From an uncultured Alphaproteobacteria bacterium (GTDB lineage Bacteria > Pseudomonadota > Alphaproteobacteria > Methylaequorales > Methylaequoraceae): 64,000 bases of DNA. The stretch is taken from the NCBI GenBank assembly GCA_902613995.1, contig CACMJG010000002.1, forward strand, positions 138,922 through 202,921, in the 5' to 3' direction. Under the pieces are notes generated by a model. The model was not told where the DNA came from, did not search any database, and saw nothing but the letters and a program-made list of their open reading frames with translations. The translations under genes were made by a program, and so were the position numbers. Positions 27,912 through 38,423 of this stretch are shown one piece after another; within the stretch, counting starts at the first letter, position 1, and each line of letters begins with the position of its first letter.

Positions 27912-27917
27912 GAAAGG
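27911..27917 (+). promoter_or_regulatory. Shine-Dalgarno sequence of coxA
   Basis: AGAAAGG lies 8 bases before the coxA ATG at 27926, starting on the last base of the coxB stop codon. Clear ribosome-binding sites are uncommon in this window, so this one suggests strong initiation on coxA. Confidence 0.6.
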
Positions 27918-27922
27918 TCTAA

Positions 27923-29488
<1,566 letters not shown>

Positions 29489-29503
29489 GTTACTGTCAAC
29501 AAA

Positions 29504-29509
29504 GAGGAG
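29504..29509 (+). promoter_or_regulatory. Shine-Dalgarno sequence that fixes a TTG start for ctaB
   Basis: GAGGAG at 29504-29509. The spacing is 6 bases to the TTG at 29516 but only 3 bases to the GTG at 29513, so TTG is the more likely ctaB start codon. Confidence 0.6.
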
Positions 29510-29515
29510 AATGTG

Positions 29516-30427
29516 TTGCAGTCCAAATCGCTGAAATATAACGCTCAAGAACTGAGTTCAAATGATAGTTCAGTCGGCGATTTTCTTTCTTTGTTAAAAC
29601 CAAGAGTGATGACACTTGCTGTATTCACATCAATTTGTGGCGTAGTGCTTGCTCCACAAAGCATACATCCTTTCTTTTTTTTCATTTCAATTCTCTGTAT
29701 ATCAATAGGAGCAGGTGCATCTGGTGCTATAAATATGTGGTATGATAGAGATATAGACTCTTTAATGGAGAGAACAAAAAAAAGACCAATTCCAATTGGA
29801 AAAGTTGAACCTCTAGACGCACTGGGTTTCGGAGTTGTGTTATCAGTTATTTCTACAATTGTATTAGGTCTTGCTGTAAACTACAAAGCAGCGTTCCTAT
29901 TAGCTTTTTCGATTTTTTTTTACATATTTGTATACACTGTATGGCTTAAAAGAAGAACTTCTCAAAATATTGTAATTGGAGGTGCAGCAGGAGCCTTCCC
30001 TCCAGTAATTGGTTGGGTTTGCTCAGCCAATGATATTAGTTTCTTTCCTGTCTTGTTATTTTGCATTATATTCTTTTGGACTCCGCCACATTTTTGGGCA
30101 CTAGCGCTGTATAAAGACATAGAATATTCTAAAGCTAACGTTCCGATGCTTCCAGTTGTTAAGGGAAAAAGAGTAACTAAAAATCAGATCATGATCTATG
30201 CTATTATTTTGTTTTTGGTTTCACTTTTGCCATACATTTTAAGTTATTCAGGGCTATTTTATCTTAGCTCTGCTCTGATCTTAAACATTTACTTTTGCTA
30301 TCTATCTTTTAGATTACTAAGGAGTAATGATTCGAAACACTCAGGTTTTGCACCAAAATTATTCAAATTTTCAATTTTATATTTATATTTGACGTTTTCT
30401 TCGCTTGTTGTTGATTCACTATTTTAA
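29516..30427 (+). CDS. ctaB: Protoheme IX farnesyltransferase (heme O synthase)
   Basis: Membrane enzyme that farnesylates heme b to heme O, the precursor of heme A used by coxA. UbiA-superfamily aspartate motifs NMWYDRDIDSLMERT and KDIEYSKANVPMLP are visible, with about eight transmembrane segments and the conserved LLKPRVMTL near the N-terminus. The start is probably TTG 29516 (303 residues); GTG 29513 would add one residue. The final base of its stop is shared with the ATG of the coxF-like gene. Standard place in alphaproteobacterial cox operons. Confidence 0.95.
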   Translation: MQSKSLKYNAQELSSNDSSVGDFLSLLKPRVMTLAVFTSICGVVLAPQSIHPFFFFISILCISIGAGASGAINMWYDRDIDSLMERTKKRPIPIGKVEPLDALGFGVVLSVISTIVLGLAVNYKAAFLLAFSIFFYIFVYTVWLKRRTSQNIVIGGAAGAFPPVIGWVCSANDISFFPVLLFCIIFFWTPPHFWALALYKDIEYSKANVPMLPVVKGKRVTKNQIMIYAIILFLVSLLPYILSYSGLFYLSSALILNIYFCYLSFRLLRSNDSKHSGFAPKLFKFSILYLYLTFSSLVVDSLF

Positions 30428-30516
30428 TGAAAAAAAATAAAAAAAATATAGCTTTAGGTCTGGCTTTGTTTTTGTTAGCCACCATATTTTATTTTATAAC
30501 AGTTTTAAAATTCTAA
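30427..30516 (+). CDS. CoxF-like single-helix protein of the cytochrome oxidase operon
   Basis: A 29-residue reading frame, too small for most gene finders: a basic head (MKKNKKN), one hydrophobic helix (IALGLALFLLATIFYFITV) and tail LKF. The ATG shares a base with the ctaB stop (TAATG), and the TAA is one base from the ctaG ATG, exactly the tight coupling seen elsewhere in this operon. In alphaproteobacteria a tiny gene called coxF occupies the same slot, and its product has the same pattern (NIALxLxL...FYxVTxxK). The match is from remembered family features. Role in oxidase assembly is presumed. Confidence 0.75.
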   Translation: MKKNKKNIALGLALFLLATIFYFITVLKF

Positions 30517-30517
30517 T

Positions 30518-31057
30518 ATGATAGCAAGAAATCAAAATAAAAAAGTTAAACAAGCTTTCTACCTTTTGGCATTCGCCCTTGGAATGTTGGCAATGAGTTA
30601 CGCAGCAGTCCCACTCTATAAAATTTTTTGTAAAGTTACAGGGTACGGTGGGACTCCCCAGATTTCGCTTGAGAACGACAGTTATAAAATTAAAGAAAAA
30701 ATCGATGTTAGGTTTGATTCTACTATTGATAGAAATTCTGTTATCTCGTTTGAACCAGAGGTTAAAAAAATTGAAGTTCAGATTGGTGAAAACAGTTTAG
30801 CTTTTTTTAAGGCAAAAAATAATTCTGATAAACCTATTACAACCATGTCGGTTTTCAATGTTAGTCCTTTACAGGCTGGACAATATTTTAATAAAATTGA
30901 GTGTTTTTGCTTTGAAGAACAAGTTTTATCAGCAAATGAAGAGGTCAGTATGCCCGTATCTTTTTTTGTTGACGCTTCAATTAAAGATGATAAATTTATC
31001 AAAGATTTGCAGGAAATAACCCTCTCATATACAATGTATGTAAGAAAAAATGAGTGA
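30518..31057 (+). CDS. ctaG: Cytochrome c oxidase assembly protein CtaG (Cox11 family)
   Basis: Copper chaperone that delivers CuB to subunit I. One N-terminal transmembrane helix (AFYLLAFALGMLAMSYAAVPLY), followed by the conserved VPLYKIFCKVTGYGGTPQ and a periplasmic beta domain with the copper-binding IECFCFEEQ motif. 179 residues, normal size. Overlaps coxC by 8 bases. Confidence 0.96.
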   Translation: MIARNQNKKVKQAFYLLAFALGMLAMSYAAVPLYKIFCKVTGYGGTPQISLENDSYKIKEKIDVRFDSTIDRNSVISFEPEVKKIEVQIGENSLAFFKAKNNSDKPITTMSVFNVSPLQAGQYFNKIECFCFEEQVLSANEEVSMPVSFFVDASIKDDKFIKDLQEITLSYTMYVRKNE

Positions 31058-31874
31058 TAATAATCAGAAACATCCCTATCATCTAGTTGACCCTAGCCCT
31101 TGGCCACTTGTTACTTCATTTTCAGCTTTAATAATGGCTATAGGGTTTATATTCCTTATGCATGATGGTAAAACTTTGGTGTTTACCATAGGATCTATTG
31201 CAGTTGTTTTGTCGAGTATTCTCTGGTGGAGAGATGTTGTTTCCGAGTCAGAAGGTGGTGGATATCACAACAATGTTGTCCAAATTGGACTTAGATACGG
31301 CATGATACTTTTCATAATGTCAGAGGTCATGTTTTTCGCAGCATGGTTTTGGGCGTTTTTTGATGTTGCGTTTTATCCCGGCTCTGAAAGCCCTGAGCTC
31401 ATAGGTCGACAAGATACGATAGGTGGTGCATTTCCTCCTGAAGATATAGAATTAATTTCGCCTTTTGGAGTACCTTTGTTAAACACTTTTATATTGCTAG
31501 CCTCTGGTGGAACTATAACTTGGGCTCATCACGCACTAAGGTCCAATGATAGAAAAAACTTTTTGCTATTTTTATTGTTGACCATTATTTTAGGTATTAT
31601 TTTTACTGGATTTCAAGCTTACGAATATAAAGTCGCAACTTTTGGAATTGAGGACGGTATTTACCCGTCAACATTTTATATGGCTACTGGCTTTCATGGT
31701 TTTCATGTTATAGTTGGTTCAATCTTTTTATTAGTATGTTATTTCAGAGGTTTAAAAGGGCATTTTACGCCTAAAAAACATTTAGGTTTCGAATTTGCTG
31801 CTTGGTATTGGCATTTTGTAGATGTTGTCTGGTTGTTTCTATTCACATTTGTTTATTGGTGGGCTGCCGCATAA
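31050..31874 (+). CDS. coxC: Cytochrome c oxidase subunit III
   Basis: Seven-helix subunit that stabilises the proton uptake of subunit I. Visible features: HPYHLVDPSPWPLVTS at the N-terminus, RYGMILFIMSEVMFFAAWFW with the conserved glutamate in the helix, GFHGFHVIVGSIFL and WYWHFVDVVWLFLF. 274 residues, the alphaproteobacterial/mitochondrial length. Starts inside the ctaG end and is followed by surf1 after six bases. Confidence 0.97.
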   Translation: MSDNNQKHPYHLVDPSPWPLVTSFSALIMAIGFIFLMHDGKTLVFTIGSIAVVLSSILWWRDVVSESEGGGYHNNVVQIGLRYGMILFIMSEVMFFAAWFWAFFDVAFYPGSESPELIGRQDTIGGAFPPEDIELISPFGVPLLNTFILLASGGTITWAHHALRSNDRKNFLLFLLLTIILGIIFTGFQAYEYKVATFGIEDGIYPSTFYMATGFHGFHVIVGSIFLLVCYFRGLKGHFTPKKHLGFEFAAWYWHFVDVVWLFLFTFVYWWAAA

Positions 31875-31880
31875 ACAAGA

Positions 31881-32600
31881 ATGAAATTTAATTTTAATTC
31901 AAATAGCTACTCCTTCAAACCAAGATCATTTCCCTTATTCGCTTTCATTGTTGCCTTATCGATACTTCTTGGTCTTTCCGGATGGCAGATAAAAAGGCTT
32001 AATTGGAAAACTGATTTAATATCGCAAAGAATTAGCAGCTTTGAGTCTGATCCCATTAGTTTTGTAAATTTGAATCAACCTGAAAAAAACGAATTTAGAA
32101 AAGTTTTTGTTGACGGTCAACTAATGAATGAATTCGAAATGTTTATGCCAGCACTAAGTAAAAGAGGTAACAATGGTTTTCATATTTTAGTACCATTAAA
32201 AACAACTTCAGGAAAGTTCATTATATATGATACCGGTTGGGTTCCTCTCAAAATAAAAGAAAAGGAAAAAAGATTGCTAAATATTTCAAAAAATTCACAA
32301 ACCTTTGAAGCTGTAATTAGAACATCGGGAAGAAAAGGATATTTTCAACCCGATAATGATACTGACACAAACACTTGGTTCTTTGTTGAACCAGAATTAA
32401 TGAGCAAATACCTTAAAATGAATTTCGAGAACGAATATTATCTAGAAGCAGTTAAAAATGGACCCAACGGATTCCCATTAGGTAATCAAACACGAATTTA
32501 TCTACGAAACAATCATTTACAATATGCATTAACTTGGTTTATGATCGCATGCGGTCTTGTTGGTGTGTTCTTTTTTGCAAATATAAAAAAAATAAAATAG
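31881..32600 (+). CDS. SURF1 family oxidase assembly protein
   Basis: Helps insert heme A into cytochrome oxidase subunit I. Two transmembrane helices bracket the protein: FPLFAFIVALSILLGLSGWQIKRL near the N-terminus with the conserved GxWQxxRxxWK pattern, and LTWFMIACGLVGVFFFA at the C-terminus. Between them lie GFHILVPL, DTGWVP and YLRNNHLQYALTWF, typical for SURF1. 239 residues. Last of the oxidase genes; thrC follows at once. Confidence 0.92.
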   Translation: MKFNFNSNSYSFKPRSFPLFAFIVALSILLGLSGWQIKRLNWKTDLISQRISSFESDPISFVNLNQPEKNEFRKVFVDGQLMNEFEMFMPALSKRGNNGFHILVPLKTTSGKFIIYDTGWVPLKIKEKEKRLLNISKNSQTFEAVIRTSGRKGYFQPDNDTDTNTWFFVEPELMSKYLKMNFENEYYLEAVKNGPNGFPLGNQTRIYLRNNHLQYALTWFMIACGLVGVFFFANIKKIK

Positions 32601-32602
32601 AT

Positions 32603-33985
32603 ATGATTTATTCATCAACTAGAGGAAGTGATATAAACTTAAAGTTTGGTGATGTGCTTATAAACGGATTAGCCAAGGATGGTGGCTTATACGTCCCAAA
32701 TAGTATAAAATCGTACTCAGAAGAAGAATTAGATTCTCTAAGAGAACTGGATTATTCAAGTCTTGCTTTTGAATTGACGAAAGATTTTGTTCTAGGGGAG
32801 ATTTCAGCAAGTGAATATAAAAAGATTTGTATTAATTCATATAAAAGGTCATTTGGAAAAGAAATAATATCATTTGATAAGCTAGATCAGCACAAATACA
32901 TTGCAAATCTTTTTAATGGTCCGACTTATGCATTTAAAGATTTTGCATTGCAATTATTAGGTAACATATATGACTACATATTAAGAAAAAGAAAAATAAA
33001 TCTTACTATTCTTGGAGCAACATCGGGAGATACAGGTTCTGCAGCAATTCATGGATGCGCAAAATCTAAAAACGTGAAAATTTTTATTTTGTTTCCATTA
33101 AACAGAGTTAGTGAAATTCAGAGAAAACAAATGACCACAGTAAAAAAAAAAAACGTTTTTAATATAGCAGTAAAAGGAAATTTTGATGATTGTCAAAGGA
33201 TGGTAAAAAATTACTTTAAATTAAATAACGAAAATAAGAAAATTAATTTAGCCGCGGTTAATTCAATAAATTGGGTAAGAATAATGGGACAAATTGTTTA
33301 CTACTTTTGGAGTTATTTCAGAGTAAGTACCAAATTTGATCCTATGAGTTTTGTTGTTCCCTCAGGAAATTTTGGAAATGCTTATGCTGGATATCTTAGT
33401 AAGAAAATGGGCTTACCCATTAAAAAGATTATTATTGGTTCAAACAAAAATGACATTCTCACTCGATTTTTTAAAACTGGAAAAATGGAAATTAAAAAAA
33501 CATTAACCTCTTTAAGCCCAAGTATGGACATCCAAGTTTCAAGTAATTTTGAAAGGCTTTTATTTGATTTTTATGAAAATGGAAAGATGATAGAAAAACT
33601 TTTTTATAAATTAGAAAATGCAAAAGAATTTTCAGTAGCACAAACGCATTTAAGAAATATGAGGAAAACCTTTGGTTATGGAAAGCTATCAGATAGTGAA
33701 ACAAAAAAAACAATTAATCAAATCTTTAATAGATATAAAGTGATCGTAGATCCTCACACAGCTGTTGGTCTCTCTGTTGGAGAAAAAGAACTTGATAAAA
33801 AAGAAAGAAGAATATATTTGGCTACAGCTCACTACAGTAAATTTATCAAAACAGTAAAAGAATCAGTCAAAAAAAAGGTTGATTATCCTGATAAGTTAAA
33901 AAAAATTTTAAAAAAAAAAGAAAAGTTTGAAATTATTGAAAATGATATAGATCAATTAGACAAATTAATTGTTAAACAGAACTAG
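32603..33985 (+). CDS. thrC: Threonine synthase
   Basis: PLP enzyme making threonine from O-phosphohomoserine. It begins MIYSSTRGSDINLKFGDVLINGLAKDGGLYVP, the ordinary ThrC N-terminus, which fixes the ATG at 32603; an in-frame ATG at 32534 inside surf1 is rejected. Lys112 in TYAFKDFALQ binds PLP; GATSGDTGSAAIHG and VPSGNFGNAYAG are the phosphate-binding loops. 460 residues. Homoserine kinase (thrB) is about 3.5 kb away on the other strand. The stop is three bases from the stop of convergent yqgE. Confidence 0.95.
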   Translation: MIYSSTRGSDINLKFGDVLINGLAKDGGLYVPNSIKSYSEEELDSLRELDYSSLAFELTKDFVLGEISASEYKKICINSYKRSFGKEIISFDKLDQHKYIANLFNGPTYAFKDFALQLLGNIYDYILRKRKINLTILGATSGDTGSAAIHGCAKSKNVKIFILFPLNRVSEIQRKQMTTVKKKNVFNIAVKGNFDDCQRMVKNYFKLNNENKKINLAAVNSINWVRIMGQIVYYFWSYFRVSTKFDPMSFVVPSGNFGNAYAGYLSKKMGLPIKKIIIGSNKNDILTRFFKTGKMEIKKTLTSLSPSMDIQVSSNFERLLFDFYENGKMIEKLFYKLENAKEFSVAQTHLRNMRKTFGYGKLSDSETKKTINQIFNRYKVIVDPHTAVGLSVGEKELDKKERRIYLATAHYSKFIKTVKESVKKKVDYPDKLKKILKKKEKFEIIENDIDQLDKLIVKQN

Positions 33986-33988
33986 AAT

Positions 33989-34555
33989 TTATGCATTGCC
34001 GAAGAAGTTTGTAAGTTTTGAAAAATCAATTCCAGTTTTTTGAAGTGCGTTTTTCCACTTCTTTTCTGGATCAATTTCAAAAAGAAGATCCAATTCCTCG
34101 TTTAAATTTATCCAGCTATTTTGTTTTATTTCATTTTCTAGTTGACCTGGTCCCCATCCAGAATAGCCAAGTGAGATAAAAAATTGTTTAGGTCCTTTGT
34201 TTTGTGCAATATCCGAGATAATTTCAGTTGAACAAGTTAATTTAACTTGCTTAGAAACTTTCATTGTATTTTTACTTTCGTAATCTTTTGTATGTAATAT
34301 GAATCCGTTATTCTGATTTAGTGGACCGCCTACATGAAAAAGAAAATCAGTTTCCACATTTTTTGAAACATTTCCAATGTTTAATTTCTGAAAAAGTTGT
34401 GCAGCTTTGATAGTCATTATTTTGTGGTTAAGCACAATTCCAACTGCTCCATCTTTATTATGATGAGTAAGGTAAATAATACTTTTAGAAAAAAAAATAT
34501 CGTTTAATTGCGGCAAAGCACAAATAATATTTCCCTTTAAATATCTATGTTTCAT
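33989..34555 (-). CDS. YqgE/AlgH family protein (UPF0301)
   Basis: A 188-residue protein of the DUF179 family, whose biochemical function is still unclear. Characteristic blocks: GNIICALPQLNDIFFSKSIIYLTHHNKDGAVGIVLN near the N-terminus, FHVGGPLNQNNGFILH, FISLGYSGWGPGQLENEI and SWINLN. The ATG at 34555 (MKHRYLKGN) matches the normal start; an upstream ATG at 34600 would give a non-conserved extension. Divergent from the DsbD-like gene. Confidence 0.9.
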   Translation of the reverse strand: MKHRYLKGNIICALPQLNDIFFSKSIIYLTHHNKDGAVGIVLNHKIMTIKAAQLFQKLNIGNVSKNVETDFLFHVGGPLNQNNGFILHTKDYESKNTMKVSKQVKLTCSTEIISDIAQNKGPKQFFISLGYSGWGPGQLENEIKQNSWINLNEELDLLFEIDPEKKWKNALQKTGIDFSKLTNFFGNA

Positions 34556-34602
34556 ATATAAATTATTACAGATATTTAATTTAAATTCAATTAGTAACAC
34601 CT

Positions 34603-36549
34603 ATGTTTATAAATTTTTTTAAAGTTATATTTTTATTAGTTGCAAATTTAACTCTGGCTCAAGATTTTAACGCTAGAAACAATCCTGCTTTAGTTAGTAT
34701 AATTCCATCCAATGGAATATTTCTAGTCGAAGAAAATTATTATTTTGGTGTAAAGATAGAACTTCAACAGGGATGGAAAACATACTGGAAAAATCCAGGT
34801 GATGCAGGTGCACCGATTGCAATTGAATTTAAAGATACTTCTGTTGGAAATAAGTTAAAAGTTTTATTCCCTTTTCCTGAAAAATTTAAGGATCATGATG
34901 TTTCAACAATAGGCTATGAAGGCCAGGTAATATTTCCAGTAAGAATTCAGAAAAATGAAATTGATAAAATAAATGAGAAAATTAATTTAGATTATCTTGT
35001 TTGTAAAGATATTTGTATACCAATTTCAGAAACTAAAAATTTAAATCTTAATCTTCAGAATGTGATTCAGTCTGATGCATTTATGGAGAGTTACAAAACT
35101 GTTCCAAAAAAAAAATTGAATTACTTCAATATTGATGAAAACATTATTTCAAATGAAAAAATAAGTATTAAACTCATTAATAACGATGAATTTGAAAATA
35201 CTGAATTATTTGCTTACGCAGAAGACATAAATCTCAAAGTAAAAAAACTAAAATCATCTTTCGAAGTTTTCCTTGACAATGATATAGAGTCTTTGAATGG
35301 TCCAATAGATCTTTCTTTTTCAAATGGGAATGTTTACGAAGAAATTTCGTTTGATTTCAATAAAAAATCAATACAGACTCCAATCATTTATTTTATAATT
35401 TTAGCTTTTCTCGGTGGCTTAATATTAAACTTCATGCCATGTGTTCTTCCGGTCCTTTCTTTAAAACTTTACTCGTTTTTGAGTTTAGCTAAGGATGACG
35501 ATAATAAAATCAGGTTTGATTGTTCTCTAACTATAGCTGGAATAGTTTCTTCATTTCTTGTATTAGCTATCACAGTAATTTTTTTAAAAACATTTGGTGA
35601 GACAGTTGGATGGGGCTTTCATTTTCAAAACCAGTTTTTTTTAATGTTCATCTTAGTTTTAATGTTAATTTTTAGTTTGAATCTACTCGGATTCTTTGAG
35701 ATTATTTTACCACAAAACGCCTTGTATAAAATTAATAATTTCTTAAACACTAATAGTAAAAGTAGTCACTATTTTTCAGGAGTATTTGCAACTCTTTTAG
35801 CTACACCGTGCAGTGCACCTTTTTTAGGAACAGCAGTTGGTTTTTCAATGGGATCATCAAATCAAAATATTGTAATAATATTTTTGAGCATTGCGCTTGG
35901 TTTTTCATTTCCGTATTTATGTTTTATTATTATACCAAAGATAGTTAAGCTACTGCCTAAGCCTGGGGAATGGATGAATAATTTAAAATATTTCCTAGGA
36001 CTTCTAATGTTATTGTCTTTTGTATGGATTTCTAATCTTTTCAAAATAAACTACTTATTAATATTCTTATTTACTTCATTAATCCTAATTTCTACTTGTC
36101 TAAAAAATAAAAGCAAATTTACTATGATCACGTCTTTACTGTTTGTCATCACAAATATCCTTTTTTTCTCTGAAAAGATGAATCTATACAAGAATAAATT
36201 GATATGGGAAGATTATAATGACAAGTCTTTAGAAAGTTATTTAAATGAAAATAGACTTGTGTTGGTAGACGTTACTGCAGACTGGTGCGTAACTTGTCAA
36301 TTTAATAAGATAACAACTTTAAATACAAAAAAATTAGTTGATTTTCTAATTCAACATGAAGTTTTAGTTATTAGAGCAGACTGGACTAATAAAGACAAAG
36401 ATATTTTTGATTTTATAAAAAGATATAACAGGTACGGTATACCGGTAAATATTGTTTATGGACCAAAGAACAAAGAAGGAATTTTATTGCCAGAGATTCT
36501 TTCTAAAGATATTGTAATAGATAAACTAATGGAGGCTGGTATTAAATGA
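34603..36549 (+). CDS. DsbD/ScsB-like thiol:disulfide reductase
   Basis: Carries reducing equivalents from cytoplasmic thioredoxin across the inner membrane. Signal peptide, then a periplasmic domain (about 20-250) with LQQGWKTYWKNPGDAGAP and a Cys134-x3-Cys138 pair. The membrane domain has FMPCVLPVLSLKLYSF (Cys280) and TPCSAPFLGTAVGFSM (Cys403). The C-terminal thioredoxin-like domain has TADWCVTCQ (cysteines near 562 and 565). All three redox pairs are therefore complete. The N-terminal domain looks like the ScsB/alphaproteobacterial form rather than E. coli DsbD. Overlaps the peroxiredoxin gene by 4 bases. Confidence 0.9.
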   Translation: MFINFFKVIFLLVANLTLAQDFNARNNPALVSIIPSNGIFLVEENYYFGVKIELQQGWKTYWKNPGDAGAPIAIEFKDTSVGNKLKVLFPFPEKFKDHDVSTIGYEGQVIFPVRIQKNEIDKINEKINLDYLVCKDICIPISETKNLNLNLQNVIQSDAFMESYKTVPKKKLNYFNIDENIISNEKISIKLINNDEFENTELFAYAEDINLKVKKLKSSFEVFLDNDIESLNGPIDLSFSNGNVYEEISFDFNKKSIQTPIIYFIILAFLGGLILNFMPCVLPVLSLKLYSFLSLAKDDDNKIRFDCSLTIAGIVSSFLVLAITVIFLKTFGETVGWGFHFQNQFFLMFILVLMLIFSLNLLGFFEIILPQNALYKINNFLNTNSKSSHYFSGVFATLLATPCSAPFLGTAVGFSMGSSNQNIVIIFLSIALGFSFPYLCFIIIPKIVKLLPKPGEWMNNLKYFLGLLMLLSFVWISNLFKINYLLIFLFTSLILISTCLKNKSKFTMITSLLFVITNILFFSEKMNLYKNKLIWEDYNDKSLESYLNENRLVLVDVTADWCVTCQFNKITTLNTKKLVDFLIQHEVLVIRADWTNKDKDIFDFIKRYNRYGIPVNIVYGPKNKEGILLPEILSKDIVIDKLMEAGIK

Positions 36550-37025
36550 CAATTAATGAAAACGATATTTTTCCTGACATTACTTTTTATCAGATAACCG
36601 AGTCTGGACCTGAAGGAATTAAAGCAAACAAAATTTTTAAAAGTAAAAAAGTTATTTTAATTGGAGTGCCTGGAGCTTTCACTCCTACTTGCAGTGATGA
36701 ACATCTCCCAGGCTATAAAAAATTAGCAAGTGAATTTTTTTCCAATGGAATTGAAGAAATTTATGTTGTGTCTACAAATGACCCATTCATAATGAAATCT
36801 TGGAGTGATTCCTTAAATATTTCAGATTTTAAATTTATATCAGATGGCAACGGTGAGTTTAGAGATAAAACCGGACTTGTAACGGATTTATCTATTGTAG
36901 GCTTAGGAAAAAGGTTAACAAGATTTGCAATGATTATTGATGATGGAAAGATAATTAAAATATTTAATGAAAATGGTCCTGGACTTGATTTAAGTAAAGC
37001 TGAAAATGTAATAAAATCAATTTAA
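36546..37025 (+). CDS. Peroxiredoxin (Prx5-like)
   Basis: Thiol peroxidase of 159 residues that reduces hydrogen peroxide or alkyl hydroperoxides. The peroxidatic cysteine is Cys49 in VPGAFTPTCSDEHLPG, the motif of the Prx5 subfamily; IEEIYVVSTNDPFIMKSW and VGLGKRLTRFAMIIDDG follow. No signal peptide, so probably cytoplasmic. It overlaps the DsbD-like gene by ATGA, suggesting coupled translation, which is unusual company for a cytoplasmic peroxiredoxin. The end overlaps the end of rnhA by 4 bases. Confidence 0.93.
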   Translation: MTINENDIFPDITFYQITESGPEGIKANKIFKSKKVILIGVPGAFTPTCSDEHLPGYKKLASEFFSNGIEEIYVVSTNDPFIMKSWSDSLNISDFKFISDGNGEFRDKTGLVTDLSIVGLGKRLTRFAMIIDDGKIIKIFNENGPGLDLSKAENVIKSI

Positions 37026-37468
37026 TGAGATAAATTTATTTGATTTCTAGCAAGCCTGTCAACTTCCTCATTAAACTTGTTACCACTATGTCCTTTTACC
37101 CAGTTCCATGTTATTTGAAATTGGCCTGAAAGTATATCTAATTTCATCCAAAGATCCTTATTTTTAACTTTCTTTTTGTTTGAACCTATCCAGTTATTTG
37201 TTTTCCATTTTTTTATCCATAACTCAATACCGTTGATTACATATTTGCTATCAGTAAATATTTGTAGACTGCTTTCTTTTGGAACTGATTCTAATGCTTG
37301 AATAATTGCGATTAGTTCCATTCGATTATTTGTTGTTTCAATTGCACCTCCAATTTTTTTAGATTTTTGACCACTATTTTTATTAAAAATAATTGCTGCC
37401 CAGCCCCCAGAGCCAGGATTTCCAGAACATGCTCCATCTGTATATATTATGTAATCAAAATCACCCAA
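37022..37468 (-). CDS. rnhA: Ribonuclease HI
   Basis: Degrades the RNA strand of RNA-DNA hybrids. All four catalytic acidic positions are visible: Asp in YTDGACSGNPG, Glu in NNRMELIAII, Asp in IFTDSKYVI, and Asp in EVDRLARNQ, with the helper histidine in WVKGHSGNKFN. 148 residues. The start is TTG at 37468 inside the thrB end (8-base overlap). RNase HII is also encoded in the window (48541-49137). Confidence 0.96.
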   Translation of the reverse strand: MGDFDYIIYTDGACSGNPGSGGWAAIIFNKNSGQKSKKIGGAIETTNNRMELIAIIQALESVPKESSLQIFTDSKYVINGIELWIKKWKTNNWIGSNKKKVKNKDLWMKLDILSGQFQITWNWVKGHSGNKFNEEVDRLARNQINLSH

Positions 37469-38417
37469 AATATTTCTTTGCCACGTTAACTTTAATATGA
37501 AATTTTAGAATATTAAAAAACTCTAATGGATCTTTTTTTTCAAGAAACTCTCCCTCATTACTATTCAAAAAATCATAGACTCTAGTGAATAAAAACCTCA
37601 GGCTTGCACCTCTTAATAAAATATTAATATTCTTAACTTCGTTCGTTTCTAACTTTCTGACTGATTGGTATCCAGAAATTAAACTTAAAAAGAAATCCTC
37701 TTTGAATTTATACTTATAAAAGCACCAAGCATTAATTGTAATTGCAAGATCATATGACAAAAAGTCACAACAAGAAAAATAAAAGTCTAAAAAGCCTGAA
37801 ATTTTTTGTTCCTTAAAAAAAACATTATCTGGAAATAGATCTGCATGAATAACACCTTCAGGTAAATTCGTGGGCCAGTTAAACGATATAAAGTCAATTT
37901 CATCACTAATTATGTTTAGCGAGTTTGGAATAACGACATTAAATTTATTTAAACAATTTAAATAAATCTTCTTCCAAAAATTTAAACTAAAATTGTTTTT
38001 TGCCTTTAATTTATTATCTATATTCGCTAAGTGGAATTGGGCTAATTTCTGACCGACCATAAAACAATCATCTTCGCTCCATTTTTTCTTTGAATTCCCC
38101 TCAAGAAACCCAAATATTGCCATCCTTTTATTTTTTACTTTGTTTATGAGTTCACCATTTTTGTCTTTTATTGGAACAGGGCAATGTATACCTTTATAAT
38201 GCGAATTAGTCATGACTTCAAAATAAAAGGGTATTAGTTTTATATCCACACGTTTTTCAAAAATTGTAATAATATAGTCTTTATCTTTAGTACGAAGAAG
38301 ATAATTTGTATTTTCAATACCTTCTTTTATTCCTGTGAATTTGATTAACTCACCTAGTTGATAATTTTTTAAAATCTTATTTATGTTGGCTTCAGAAAGT
38401 TCAGTATGTACAGCCAT
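37461..38417 (-). CDS. thrB: Homoserine kinase (ThrB2, aminoglycoside phosphotransferase fold)
   Basis: Phosphorylates homoserine for threonine synthesis. It is the APH/choline-kinase-like type common in alphaproteobacteria, not the GHMP type: LSEANINKILKNYQLGEL, GIENTNYLLRT, catalytic VIHADLFPDNVFF and metal-binding GFLDFYFSC. 318 residues. With thrC in the same window it completes the last two steps of the pathway. It lies upstream of rnhA and just downstream of the atp genes on the same strand. Confidence 0.92.
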   Translation of the reverse strand: MAVHTELSEANINKILKNYQLGELIKFTGIKEGIENTNYLLRTKDKDYIITIFEKRVDIKLIPFYFEVMTNSHYKGIHCPVPIKDKNGELINKVKNKRMAIFGFLEGNSKKKWSEDDCFMVGQKLAQFHLANIDNKLKAKNNFSLNFWKKIYLNCLNKFNVVIPNSLNIISDEIDFISFNWPTNLPEGVIHADLFPDNVFFKEQKISGFLDFYFSCCDFLSYDLAITINAWCFYKYKFKEDFFLSLISGYQSVRKLETNEVKNINILLRGASLRFLFTRVYDFLNSNEGEFLEKKDPLEFFNILKFHIKVNVAKKYFG

Positions 38418-38423
38418 CTTGGT

